64,000 nt of DNA from Chryseobacterium flavum (GTDB taxonomy: Bacteria > Bacteroidota > Bacteroidia > Flavobacteriales > Weeksellaceae). Every line of letters begins with the position of its first letter. Positions within the stretch are counted from its first letter, which is position 1. A model generated the notes under the pieces. It searched no databases. It was not told where the DNA came from and saw only the letters and a program-made list of their open reading frames with translations. Where the stretch lies: NCBI RefSeq assembly GCF_003385595.1, contig NZ_QNUE01000013.1, forward strand, positions 1-64,000, written 5' to 3'. Shown here piece after piece: positions 26,131 to 35,448 of this stretch. The translations under genes and the position numbers were made by a program.

Positions 26131-26676
26131 TTAAAAGTTTTTTTCATTAAAGCCGGGTGCATTCTTATCCTTTTCGGACAACACGGCATCTTTTTTATCA
26201 ATTTTCCAGTCGATATCGAGGTCAGGATCATCAAATTTTACACTTCCTTCGGACTCTTTATTATAAAAATTATCGCATTTATAGGAGAATACAGCATGTG
26301 TACTTAATACGGAAAATCCATGACCAAACCCTCTGGGAACATATAACTGTAATTTATTTTCTGCTGTAAGTTCAATGCCAAACCATTTCCCAAAAGTTGG
26401 AGAATCCTCTCTGAGATCTACTGCCACATCCCACACACTCCCTTCAAGACATGAAACCAATTTTGCCTGGGCATGCTCCCCCTTCTGAAGATGCAATCCT
26501 CTGAGGACACCATAGGAAGATTTGGAAACATTATCCTGAACAAAGTGTCCATTCATCCCGGTAAGCTCTTCAAACCGTTTTTCATTAAACTTTTCAAAAA
26601 AATATCCCCTACTGTCTTCAAAAATAGTAGGTTCTATAATATAGCAATCTTTAAGTGGGGTTTCTTTTATTTTCAT
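26131..26676 (-). CDS. rfbC: dTDP-4-dehydrorhamnose 3,5-epimerase
   Basis: A cytoplasmic cupin enzyme of dTDP-L-rhamnose synthesis, 181 residues. The catalytic base is His62 in LRGLHLQKGEHAQAK, and the downstream YVPRGFGHGFSVLS and YKCDNFYNKESEG segments carry further substrate and Tyr residues. RmlA, RmlB and RmlD are not in this window, so they must be elsewhere if L-rhamnose is made. It is the last gene of the locus, 53 bases after the sugar transferase. Confidence 0.93.
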   Translation of the reverse strand: MKIKETPLKDCYIIEPTIFEDSRGYFFEKFNEKRFEELTGMNGHFVQDNVSKSSYGVLRGLHLQKGEHAQAKLVSCLEGSVWDVAVDLREDSPTFGKWFGIELTAENKLQLYVPRGFGHGFSVLSTHAVFSYKCDNFYNKESEGSVKFDDPDLDIDWKIDKKDAVLSEKDKNAPGFNEKNF

Positions 26677-26729
26677 CTTTTATTACACTAGTAAAATACT
26701 TTATTTAAAATTTACTTCCGTCTATATGC

Positions 26730-27677
26730 TTAGTGACTGTTCATGGTCAACACCACTTTAACGGTTTTCAAAAGTGTTATTAGATCCAGTTTAAAGCTAT
26801 AATTTTTAATGTAATACAAATCATATTCTAATTTCTTCAGATTTTCTTTAGGTGTGGCTTTTGGCAAATGGACCTGTGCCCATCCGGTGACTCCCGGCTT
26901 TACCAAATGTCTTAAATCAAAATAAGCATTTTCTTTAATTGATTCTTCAACAAATTTGGGTCTTTCCGGCCTGGGTCCGATAAGACTCATATTACCATTC
27001 AGGACATTAAAAAGTTGGGGTAATTCGTCAATTTTAGTTATTCTTAAAATTTTACCTATTTTCAAAAGTCTGTCATCATTTTTTTTGGTAAAGTCTCCGT
27101 GATGATGCAATTTCATTGTCCTGATTTTATAAATCTTAAACGGAATGGAGTTTTTACCAACTCTTTTTTGAGTAAAGAAAACATTCCCCGGAGAACTTAT
27201 GAAAATTAATAGGCATCCTAATGCAATCAGCGGCAAAGAAATTGGCAAAATGATCAAACTTACCAGCACATCAAATACACGCTTGAATATCTCATCGTGT
27301 CTGTTAAGTCCTATTGAAAAAATATTATCAGCGAAATATTCATTAGTTTCAAATTTAATTAAAGGGATCCTTTTATTTACAATCTCATAAAATTCCTGAG
27401 CTTCATATACTTTGACACCCTTTATCCTACTCTCAATTATTTCATTGGTAACTTTTTCTGAAACATGATTAATATTTGAAGTTTCGATGATTACAGTTTT
27501 AATTTTTAATTTTACAATATACTCTGAAATACTTCTCTTTTCTGTCTCTGTATTAAAGAAAATAACTTTATTATTTTCAACAAAATGTGTTTCCTTAAGT
27601 AATTTATAAGAGATGTCACTAACATTTACAAAAAGAAGTCTTTTAGTTGCAGTTGATAATTTGGAAATGTTCATCAT
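26730..27677 (-). CDS. Initiating sugar transferase with N-terminal extension
   Basis: A 315-residue polyprenyl-phosphate sugar-1-phosphate transferase (bacterial sugar transferase family). The first 130 residues are a soluble alpha/beta domain like the CoA-binding-like part of WcaJ/WbaP proteins, but the usual four extra helices are missing. The catalytic half shows a membrane segment (about 137-162), PFKIYKIRTM, KIDELPQLFNVLNGNMSLIGPRPERP and VKPGVTGWAQVH. It probably attaches the first sugar of a repeat unit to undecaprenyl phosphate. The ATG overlaps the stop of the preceding glycosyltransferase (ATGA). It is the largest of three such enzymes in the locus. Confidence 0.88.
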   Translation of the reverse strand: MMNISKLSTATKRLLFVNVSDISYKLLKETHFVENNKVIFFNTETEKRSISEYIVKLKIKTVIIETSNINHVSEKVTNEIIESRIKGVKVYEAQEFYEIVNKRIPLIKFETNEYFADNIFSIGLNRHDEIFKRVFDVLVSLIILPISLPLIALGCLLIFISSPGNVFFTQKRVGKNSIPFKIYKIRTMKLHHHGDFTKKNDDRLLKIGKILRITKIDELPQLFNVLNGNMSLIGPRPERPKFVEESIKENAYFDLRHLVKPGVTGWAQVHLPKATPKENLKKLEYDLYYIKNYSFKLDLITLLKTVKVVLTMNSH

Positions 27678-28726
27678 TTTGTGTTATACATATACAAATC
27701 CATATATTTATTATACATTTTTCCAATCGTAAATTTACTTTCGAAAATCTGTCTGGAATTTTCCGCAAATTTCTCATAAATATTTTGATTAGCAAGTATA
27801 AAAGTAATAGAATTTACAATTTCAGGCAAATTTTCATTAGAAACCAGCAATCCATTTTCATCCAATAACTCAGAGATTCCTCCTACATTAGAAGCAACAA
27901 TAGGTTTTGAGTAACATAAAGCTTCTATCAGAGACATAGGGAGTCCCTCATAATCAGATAACAAAAGAGCCAGATCAGCATATTTATAATATTCATGAGC
28001 ATTTTCCTTTTCTCCCATCATCATTACATTTTCAGGAATTTCAGAAATCTTTTCTTTATTACCGATCCACACAAACTGATAATCAGGTAATTTATCTGCA
28101 ACCTTACAAAATAAATCAAATCTTTTCGGCGGAGCCAATCGGGATATTGAAAGAATTATTTTCTTTCCTGTGTTTTTTATTTTACTTAAAATATTTTCAG
28201 ATTCCGTTTCTAGATCTCTTACAGCAAAATCCTCAATACCATTCCTAACCAGGTAAACATTGTCTTTTATTTTTTCGTTCAACAGATTGACAGTATCATA
28301 TTGACTTACACTAACTATAGCCCTGCACTTTCTCTTTAGCGCCTTTTCTAAAGGCAAAAACTTTCTGTAGCGTAATCGTATTGAATCAAAGCCATGTATG
28401 GTATATACTATTTTTGATTTAGGAAAACATAATCTGCCCAGAATTCCAATTTTTGATGAATGCAGATGAACCACATCCGGTTTAATCTTTTTGTAGATAT
28501 CAACTAATTCCTTAACAACTAAAATATCATCAATTCCTATCGAATGTTTAAGGTTTTTCAGTTTTATCTGTACCGCATCTTTATGTAATAAATTCCACAT
28601 CTCTCCATGTGAAGATGATGCTACAAAAACTTCATGGTTCTGTTCAATTGACTTCCTTGCCAGGTTTATTACTACAGATTGTGCCCCTCCCAACTCCGCA
28701 AGTGTAATGACATGTAAAATTTTCAT
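27674..28726 (-). CDS. Glycosyltransferase family 4
   Basis: A 350-residue GT-B glycosyltransferase. The N-terminal domain starts MKILHVITLAELGGAQSVV, a family 4 hallmark. The C-terminal donor domain includes ILSISRLAPPKRFDLF and the ADLALLLSDYEGLPMSLIEALCYSKPIVASNVGG region with the EX7E glutamates (split in this note). Sugar and linkage are unknown. It is expected at the inner face of the cytoplasmic membrane, building the repeat unit of the second module. Overlaps the next gene by four bases. Confidence 0.88.
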   Translation of the reverse strand: MKILHVITLAELGGAQSVVINLARKSIEQNHEVFVASSSHGEMWNLLHKDAVQIKLKNLKHSIGIDDILVVKELVDIYKKIKPDVVHLHSSKIGILGRLCFPKSKIVYTIHGFDSIRLRYRKFLPLEKALKRKCRAIVSVSQYDTVNLLNEKIKDNVYLVRNGIEDFAVRDLETESENILSKIKNTGKKIILSISRLAPPKRFDLFCKVADKLPDYQFVWIGNKEKISEIPENVMMMGEKENAHEYYKYADLALLLSDYEGLPMSLIEALCYSKPIVASNVGGISELLDENGLLVSNENLPEIVNSITFILANQNIYEKFAENSRQIFESKFTIGKMYNKYMDLYMYNTK

Positions 28727-28727
28727 T

Positions 28728-29858
28728 CTAGTGGGTCAATTTTATATTTTGTATTTTTTTAATACTTCTTTCAAAATCCTGTTGCTTTTGTACATTGTCT
28801 ATGTTAATTCCGGAAAAAGTAATGTTCACCCGATGAGTCTGTGGAGTTTTCCAGTATGCAACATCCCTGCTTGATTTCCAGTTGGCATTTCTTATAATAA
28901 TGTTTCCTGTAGCGTCAAATCTGTCCTGAGTTACATTTAAAGATGTCAAAAAGCCATGTCTGGACCCAATATCCGTATGTCCGTCAATAAAAATATTGGT
29001 AGATTTAGCATTCTTAATATCGTTGGTACTTAAACCATTAAGATTAACAGAGATTCCTGCTGCTCCATTATTGTAGGTGCAAACATTGTTAATCATAATA
29101 TTTTCAAGTGTATCTTTATCCCAGCTGGGTTCAATATCGATACCTGATTCGGGATCATGTCCAAATGTATTTGAAATCAAAATATTTTGAACTTTTATAT
29201 TCTTTCCTGATGTAATGGAAATTCCGTTTCGTCTTGCAACATCAATCCAACCTCCATTAACGGTTACATTTTCAGAAAAACCTCCATTTTCAGAACCAAT
29301 AAAAATTCCATCTCCATAGGTATCTGTTATTTTAGGGTTTACAATTTTTATATTTTTAGAGTTTAAAACAGAAATACCAGCACTCCATTGTCCACTTTGC
29401 TCAAGCTTACTATTTCTACTTCCGACAATTATAGGATTTATTACTTCTACATCATGAGCTTCATATATTTTCACCACATCTGAATAGCTCCCGTTGGCAG
29501 GTCCTAAAAACTTGATTTTGGTATTTTTCTGAAAAAGTATTTTTTTGCCTGAGCCTATCTTAAGACCATTTTTATTAATCAGTATGGTTGCATTGGGCAA
29601 TAAAATATTTGTATAGGTATCAATCACTTTTTGGATTGTCATTGTATGATCATCACCTTTTAATATTTCAGGTCTCACAATATATAGATTATCCTTTGTA
29701 TAATAAGAACTATTATAATCAGGAGAATAATATTTTTTAACAACCTGTTGGGAAACTGCTTTGGTTGAGAATCCTTGTGCAATACCTTCACAACTCAATA
29801 GTATGAATCCTAATGATATTTTAAGAAAAAATAAATGAAAAAAATCTTTATACATCAT
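28728..29858 (-). CDS. Exported right-handed parallel beta-helix protein
   Basis: A 376-residue protein with a signal sequence ending in LLSC or GIAQG; the LLSC at residues 20-23 could be a lipobox, so it may be a lipoprotein. From about residue 100 to 330 it shows repeated beta-helix coils (NSKNIKIVNPKITD, GKNIKVQNILIS, LENIMINNVCTYNN) as in pectate-lyase and polysaccharide lyase/hydrolase folds. Its place between two glycosyltransferases suggests a role in trimming, epimerising or binding the polymer in the periplasm or at the surface; no catalytic residues can be named. Confidence 0.8.
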   Translation of the reverse strand: MMYKDFFHLFFLKISLGFILLSCEGIAQGFSTKAVSQQVVKKYYSPDYNSSYYTKDNLYIVRPEILKGDDHTMTIQKVIDTYTNILLPNATILINKNGLKIGSGKKILFQKNTKIKFLGPANGSYSDVVKIYEAHDVEVINPIIVGSRNSKLEQSGQWSAGISVLNSKNIKIVNPKITDTYGDGIFIGSENGGFSENVTVNGGWIDVARRNGISITSGKNIKVQNILISNTFGHDPESGIDIEPSWDKDTLENIMINNVCTYNNGAAGISVNLNGLSTNDIKNAKSTNIFIDGHTDIGSRHGFLTSLNVTQDRFDATGNIIIRNANWKSSRDVAYWKTPQTHRVNITFSGINIDNVQKQQDFERSIKKIQNIKLTH

Positions 29859-29863
29859 TGCAT

Positions 29864-30676
29864 TTATATATAAAATTTATAGTTTTTTTTCTCAATCTTG
29901 ATATCATTTCTATTTTGGATCAGAAAGCTTTCATTTCCAAACAAATCAAACACAAAATATACTATACAAGATAACAAATATTTAGCAGAAAATATACAAT
30001 AATCCTTTGAAAATTTATGCTTCTTAATCATATACCACACCCCTGGCAACCCTTTTAGATATTTTTTATAATATTTATCACCTATTTCTCTATAAAAAAG
30101 AAGAGGTTCACCAATAACTTTAAAAATATATTTATCTGCTGTTCTTAGCCATAGTTCTGCATCTTCTATACGGACGGCATTTACATCGTAAGGATTGTTT
30201 TTAAACCAAATCGTTTTTGCCATTATCGTTGGATGTGAAAATGTATGAGTGCAGACCAACTGATCATCGGAAATATCTATTCTTTTTCCCGTCACATTAT
30301 CATCCTCATCAATAGAATATATATTACTTCCTAAGACATCAATTTCAGGGTTACTTTTTAATATTTTAAGCTGATGTTCAATCCTTTTAGGGTGCATAAT
30401 ATCATCTGCATCCATTCTTGCTAAAAATTCAGTTTCAGCTATAAAAGGAATTTGATTTAAACGGTTCCCCAAATTAAGATTTTTACCATCTGATAAAATC
30501 CTTATTCTCTCATCATTCTGATATTTCTGCGCTATTTTTAAGGAAGAATCTGTAGAGCCATCATCTATTAGCAATAGAACGAAGTCTTTATATGTTTGAG
30601 ATAAGACAGAAAGAATTGCTTGTTCGAGATATTCTTCAGCATTGTAAAATGGTATTGCAATAGTTACTTCTGTCAT
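29864..30676 (-). CDS. Glycosyltransferase family 2
   Basis: A 270-residue GT-A glycosyltransferase. The start TEVTIAIPFYNAEEYLEQAILSV and the nucleotide-binding LLLIDDGSTDSS are followed by the metal-binding DADD motif in FLARMDADDIMHPKR near residue 90. There is no large membrane region beyond a short hydrophobic patch near 215-235. It likely adds one sugar to the lipid-linked repeat unit. Its ATG overlaps the stop of the EpsG gene by four bases, so translation is coupled. Confidence 0.9.
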   Translation of the reverse strand: MTEVTIAIPFYNAEEYLEQAILSVLSQTYKDFVLLLIDDGSTDSSLKIAQKYQNDERIRILSDGKNLNLGNRLNQIPFIAETEFLARMDADDIMHPKRIEHQLKILKSNPEIDVLGSNIYSIDEDDNVTGKRIDISDDQLVCTHTFSHPTIMAKTIWFKNNPYDVNAVRIEDAELWLRTADKYIFKVIGEPLLFYREIGDKYYKKYLKGLPGVWYMIKKHKFSKDYCIFSAKYLLSCIVYFVFDLFGNESFLIQNRNDIKIEKKNYKFYI

Positions 30677-31767
30677 TTGCTATTGTTATAAATATTAAAG
30701 AAGACAAAAATAAATATAAAAAACATAACAGTAAGCATTCCATACTTTGAAGTATTCTTAATACTGAATAAGGGGGCCACTAGAAATGGTATTGTAATCC
30801 ACGACATGATTCCCCACCGGTCTGAATAAGGGATCTGAAACATCATAAAAAACACCCCACTGATGAACATATAGTATTTTAAAAGTAATTTGTAATTCTC
30901 ATTTTCATTTTTCAATAATTTATAATTAATTAAAGAAAAAATAATCAAAAATATTGTATTAAAAACAGCAAACTGAGCTTTAAATCCAACGACAAACTCT
31001 CCATCGGTTCCCTGGTCTTTCACATAAAAATCTGCCCGTTTACTGTCAATTACCAAGAAATAATTTAAAAAAGAGCCTAAGGATAAAATACTGCCCCCAA
31101 CCGCTGATATTCCTAATAAAATAAAATACCATAAATAATAATAATTCAGGGTTATTCTTTTCAGTAATAAAATGATAAAAAATAAGAAAAGAATGATTGC
31201 AGAAGTTGCATGAAATCCTATCGCTACAATAAAAGGCAGCAGCCAGCTCTTGATATTATTCCTGTCTTTAATATAGTAACTGATAGCTAGCAGTACAAAG
31301 GCGAGGGATACCCCCTGCCTTATAATATTAATCCCGAGCTGAATAAAAAAGATAAGGCTTACAAAAGCAAAACCTACTAAAAGAAAGTTAGCCTCAAAGT
31401 TCTTTATGTAAATATTAATACTCCAAAAAATAATAGAGACATATAATAAACTTACTGCGAATAAAAAATAGTGATAGTTTTCTGTAAAAAAATGAGTCAG
31501 AATGATGAAGTATTTAAAGGCAACCTGAATACCAAAATCAACATTTGAATAGGTAAGAAACTGCCATTTATACATTTCTGTATCTGATCCTATATCCGAA
31601 TCTCTAAAACCGAAGACAACAGCAATAATTATAAATAACAGGAATGTAACAAACCGGGAAATATTGTTATAATTCTTCTTTTTAATATCTATATACATAG
31701 AAAAAATAAACGCTGCAACAGCAAATACAAAGTATATGATATAGTACTTTAAATTAAAAATATCCAT
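30673..31767 (-). CDS. EpsG-family membrane protein, putative polysaccharide polymerase
   Basis: A 364-residue polytopic inner membrane protein with about 10 helices. It has the EpsG features: FGFRDSDIGSDTEMYKW near residue 60 and a basic IRQGVSLAFVLLAISYY segment, resembling Wzy-type polymerases. Likely joins repeat units in the periplasm. A frame opens at a TTG (31791); the ATG at 31767 (MDIFNLKYY) is used. It lies between wzc and a GT2 gene in the second module. The window has a second EpsG gene at 50649-51683. Confidence 0.85.
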   Translation of the reverse strand: MDIFNLKYYIIYFVFAVAAFIFSMYIDIKKKNYNNISRFVTFLLFIIIAVVFGFRDSDIGSDTEMYKWQFLTYSNVDFGIQVAFKYFIILTHFFTENYHYFLFAVSLLYVSIIFWSINIYIKNFEANFLLVGFAFVSLIFFIQLGINIIRQGVSLAFVLLAISYYIKDRNNIKSWLLPFIVAIGFHATSAIILFLFFIILLLKRITLNYYYLWYFILLGISAVGGSILSLGSFLNYFLVIDSKRADFYVKDQGTDGEFVVGFKAQFAVFNTIFLIIFSLINYKLLKNENENYKLLLKYYMFISGVFFMMFQIPYSDRWGIMSWITIPFLVAPLFSIKNTSKYGMLTVMFFIFIFVFFNIYNNSK

Positions 31768-31820
31768 CAACCTTATCTTAAAAACCTGCAATATTTATTT
31801 TGTCCATCCAATTTTAAGTC

Positions 31821-34199
31821 CTATCTGTTGAAAAAAGATTTTAATCTGTTTCCCAAAGTATTTTGCCGGTCTGTACTTTTGTATCCGTAACCATGTTTAT
31901 TACCATAACCAAAGTTTTCTACCTTAACGTCGTTAAGAACAAAATTAACATTCTTCAGTTTGTCCTTCGCTACATTATCTGCATATTCAATAAATGCTTT
32001 TTCTGTTTTTTCCGAACGTGCAACATAAAGAATGGCATCTGCATATTTTACTATGATAAATGTATCCGTAACTGGCATTAACGGTGCCGAATCTATAATA
32101 ATATAATCGTATTTCCCTGCAAGTTTTTCTAACAGAACAGTATAATTGCCATTTTCAAAAAGCTCTACAGGATTTGGGGGGATAATTCCCGAAAAAATAA
32201 AATCACAGTTAGTATTAAACCCGCTTGGATAGATAATATCCTCTACTTTATCAACAGATCCATGCAAAAATTCTGTCAATCCGTAAGCATTCTTCATTTC
32301 CGGCTTGTATCTCTGTAACTGAGGATTCCGGATATCAGAGCCTATTACAAGAACCTTTTTACCTGGTTTTGCAATACTTAATGCTAAATTGATGGAAATA
32401 AAAGTTTTTCCTTCTCCCTTGACACTAGATGTCACTAGTATAATTTTGTCTTTTTCTTTAGAAACAGGCAAAAGCATATTCACATTGGTTGCCAAAATTC
32501 TAAAAGATTCTGCAAGTGGAGATATATCATTAGGCTTTATTAAATTATTCTCCTTTACAGTTAAATGTGGTATCTCTGCAATTACCGGTATATTACTAAG
32601 CTTACCGATACTTTTGTTATCAGAAATTCTTGTATTAAAGAATTGTTTAAAAAATATAATTAAAAATGGAATCCCAGCTCCCAGTAATACTGCGAGTCCA
32701 ATTATAATCATTTTTTGAGGAGCCACAGGTTTTCTTTTAGCATAAGCCAGATCCAATATTCTGGCTTTATCCGATGACATTGCAAGGGTAATTGCAGTTT
32801 CTTCTCTTTTTTTCAATAAAACCAAGTATAACTCTTCTTTAATTTGCTGTTGTCTTTCTATATTTCTAAAAACACGCTCAAAAGAAGGAATTTTTCTCAG
32901 CTCGCTATTACTTTTTCTTTCGATAGAGGAAACATTATTGATGGCCAGCTGAATATTTGATTTATTTTTATCAAGTCCTTCTTTTATGGTAGATCTTAAT
33001 ACTTTTATTTCATCATTCAGCTCTTTGACAAGGGGATTTTTGGGAGTAGCATTTTCCAACAGTCTGTTTCTCTTTATAATAAGCTGATTATAAGATGCAA
33101 TATTACTAATTGCAGTACCATTATCTAAACCAATATTAGCCGGCAATATATCATCATAAGATTTGTTATTCAAATAACTTATATACATATTATTGAGCTC
33201 CAGTTGGGTATACAATTCCAATCTTTTCTTCTCTGCCTCTGTATTGGTCTGTAAATTTACACCAGCCTCAGAGGGTATATCAACAATATTATTATCTGTT
33301 TTGAAATTTTCTTTTTTAACTTCTACATCACCAAGCTCTTTTGAGATCAGTTCTACTCTTTCATCTATAAATTCCTTTGTTTTTTCTGATTCTGTATTTT
33401 TTTCAACAATTGCTTCGTTATTATATTTTTTTACGAGCGTATTTAAAATATCTTTTGCCTTATCTACATTCTGATACTTCAGAGATAAGCTGATAACTGT
33501 AGCTTCTTTACTGCTAAGGCCAACGCTCAATGTTTCCTGCAAATCATCAATAACGGTTTCTTTATTTTTATAAATAAAATATAATGAATTATAGTTGTTT
33601 ACTTTTTTTAATTGCTTTGGATTGAATAATGGATTTTTTATAATCATCAGATTAGCATACGGCAAACTAATCGTTTTGTTAAAAAAAGTCTTTATCGGTT
33701 TTTCCAGTTCTTCAGAACTCAATTCTAATGCATCACCGTCAATTGTAAGATTAATTCTTTTATTCGGTTGTTGGGTAAAAGGCTTCTCATTAATTACCTG
33801 GATGATGATTGGAGACTGCATTCTGTAAAGTTCAGTATCATGAAATGAACCAATACTAAAAACCGAACACTGCAAAGGTAATTCACTAATTACTTCGGAA
33901 AGTATCTTCTTGGAAGAGAGTACTTCCATTTCATTTTCAACAGTATTTGATCCAAATCCTGAAAAAGCTGAAAGCCCCTGCATTTCAGCAATATCAGAAG
34001 CCGGGCTTCCGGTTTTTTTTGCATCTTTAATTAAGATTTTTGTTAAAACTTCAAACACCGGAGCTGTCATTTTAATATATATGAAGCCTAATGCTGCCAT
34101 CAACAATACCCCAATAACAAACCAATACCATTTTTTTATATATGGCTGTATAATTTCTTTCAGTGAATCTTCTGTTGAATTCTGATACTCTTTCCTCAT
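31821..34199 (-). CDS. Wzc-like polysaccharide co-polymerase and tyrosine autokinase
   Basis: A 792-residue BY-kinase. An N-terminal Wzz domain lies between membrane helices at about 27-47 and 500-525, with a long coiled-coil periplasmic part (about 265-480, containing GNVR-like segments). The cytoplasmic kinase has Walker A SSVKGEGKT, a Walker A' segment IGSDIRNP, and Walker B YIIIDSAPL. The tail is rich in tyrosine (FGYGNKHGYGYKS), the expected autophosphorylation cluster. It controls chain length and export with a Wza partner. No wza gene is adjacent, so it may share the Wza proteins encoded at 61366-63102. A variant -7 box lies upstream. Confidence 0.92.
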   Translation of the reverse strand: MRKEYQNSTEDSLKEIIQPYIKKWYWFVIGVLLMAALGFIYIKMTAPVFEVLTKILIKDAKKTGSPASDIAEMQGLSAFSGFGSNTVENEMEVLSSKKILSEVISELPLQCSVFSIGSFHDTELYRMQSPIIIQVINEKPFTQQPNKRINLTIDGDALELSSEELEKPIKTFFNKTISLPYANLMIIKNPLFNPKQLKKVNNYNSLYFIYKNKETVIDDLQETLSVGLSSKEATVISLSLKYQNVDKAKDILNTLVKKYNNEAIVEKNTESEKTKEFIDERVELISKELGDVEVKKENFKTDNNIVDIPSEAGVNLQTNTEAEKKRLELYTQLELNNMYISYLNNKSYDDILPANIGLDNGTAISNIASYNQLIIKRNRLLENATPKNPLVKELNDEIKVLRSTIKEGLDKNKSNIQLAINNVSSIERKSNSELRKIPSFERVFRNIERQQQIKEELYLVLLKKREETAITLAMSSDKARILDLAYAKRKPVAPQKMIIIGLAVLLGAGIPFLIIFFKQFFNTRISDNKSIGKLSNIPVIAEIPHLTVKENNLIKPNDISPLAESFRILATNVNMLLPVSKEKDKIILVTSSVKGEGKTFISINLALSIAKPGKKVLVIGSDIRNPQLQRYKPEMKNAYGLTEFLHGSVDKVEDIIYPSGFNTNCDFIFSGIIPPNPVELFENGNYTVLLEKLAGKYDYIIIDSAPLMPVTDTFIIVKYADAILYVARSEKTEKAFIEYADNVAKDKLKNVNFVLNDVKVENFGYGNKHGYGYKSTDRQNTLGNRLKSFFNR

Positions 34200-34226
34200 G
34201 TTTATATTACCCTGAATTTTGGTTGA

Positions 34227-34234
34227 CGAATATA
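34227..34234 (-). promoter_or_regulatory. Possible -7 box before the second wzc
   Basis: TATATTCG on the minus strand, one base from TAnnTTTG, 27 bases before the ATG at 34199 and within a 124-base gap. An internal promoter of the second module is possible. Confidence 0.35.
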
Positions 34235-34323
34235 AATAATTTTATTTAAAAAAACGTTTCTCAGTCTTTAATCCTATTTCTATAATCATTCAAGATTATA
34301 TTAAATGATCTGACATTTTTTAT

Positions 34324-35418
34324 TTAGCTGTAAAACTTTTCTAATAATTCTATATTAGAATTCAGATCAAATCCTTTCTTACGAAGTACTTCGTAAACAT
34401 TTCCTGAAAAAGAAGCTTGCTTTGTACACTGTATAATTTCATCAACCCAGATATCAGCTTTATCAATTCCCAGAAATTTAACAAGGCCTAAACCCAGATC
34501 AGTTTCATCGGAAACTGCATTTGAAACCAATGCCTGAAGGCCTACAGCCTGGCTTTCAACCAAAACCATAGGAAAACCTTCAAATTTAGATGGCATTAAA
34601 AGAACATCAGCCCCGGCCATTAATTCTGCCACATCCGAACGTACATCCATTAAAATCACCTGATCAGTAAGGTTCAAATTCCCGATCATTTCCAGAATGC
34701 CTTCACGTTCCTCCCCTTTCCCTACAATCATAAAAGTAAATTCATGGCCTAAATCTTTTAATTTTTTTACTATTTCTAAAGAGAACTTATGGTTTTTAAG
34801 ATCTGTAAGACGGCCCACCTGTATAATTTTCAAGCCTTTATGACTGGTTATTGCATCCCAATAATTTTCACATTGTTTTTTTATGTTTCTGAATTTATTC
34901 AGATCAATTGAATTGTTGATAATTGTAAAATCAGAATTTTCACTGAATAAGTACTTTCCGGCAAGATCACCGCAGGCGATCTTTTGTGTTGCAGAGAAAG
35001 CGATAACTCTTTTTAATAAAAACTCATATGCCTTGTCTACAATTGTCATATGTTGTTTATACAATGTACTATGCGAATGGGATATTCTTGTATGTATACC
35101 CGCCAGTTTTGCAGCGGTAAGCTGAAATCCATCATTAAGGAGTAAATGACTGTGAACAATATCAAACTTTCCTTTATTTTTATTTAGGAAACGGTATAAA
35201 TTATAAAAACGGGCCAATGAATTCCCTCCATCTATACTGATAAGCTCACCTCCCAAGGATCTAATCTCATCATCATAGTCACCTTTAGCATCATTGAATA
35301 TTAAAAAGTAAAACTTGAATCTGTTTTTATCAATTTTACGTAGAAAATTCATCAACAAGGTTTCTGCCCCTCCTCTGTTCATTTGATTAACAACATGCAG
35401 TACATTTATTTTTTTCAT
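34324..35418 (-). CDS. Glycosyltransferase family 4
   Basis: A 364-residue GT-B enzyme. The N-terminus VLHVVNQMNRGGAETLLMNF is characteristic of EpsF/WbdM-like family 4 transferases, and the donor domain includes IIQVGRLTDLKNHKF and MPSKFEGFPMVLVESQAVGL with the EX7E pair. Sugar specificity unknown. It lies downstream of a GT2 gene and upstream of wzc, separated from it by the longest gap of the second module. Confidence 0.88.
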   Translation of the reverse strand: MKKINVLHVVNQMNRGGAETLLMNFLRKIDKNRFKFYFLIFNDAKGDYDDEIRSLGGELISIDGGNSLARFYNLYRFLNKNKGKFDIVHSHLLLNDGFQLTAAKLAGIHTRISHSHSTLYKQHMTIVDKAYEFLLKRVIAFSATQKIACGDLAGKYLFSENSDFTIINNSIDLNKFRNIKKQCENYWDAITSHKGLKIIQVGRLTDLKNHKFSLEIVKKLKDLGHEFTFMIVGKGEEREGILEMIGNLNLTDQVILMDVRSDVAELMAGADVLLMPSKFEGFPMVLVESQAVGLQALVSNAVSDETDLGLGLVKFLGIDKADIWVDEIIQCTKQASFSGNVYEVLRKKGFDLNSNIELLEKFYS

Positions 35419-35448
35419 TTTAATTAATGTTAAAGTAAATATGCTTAC

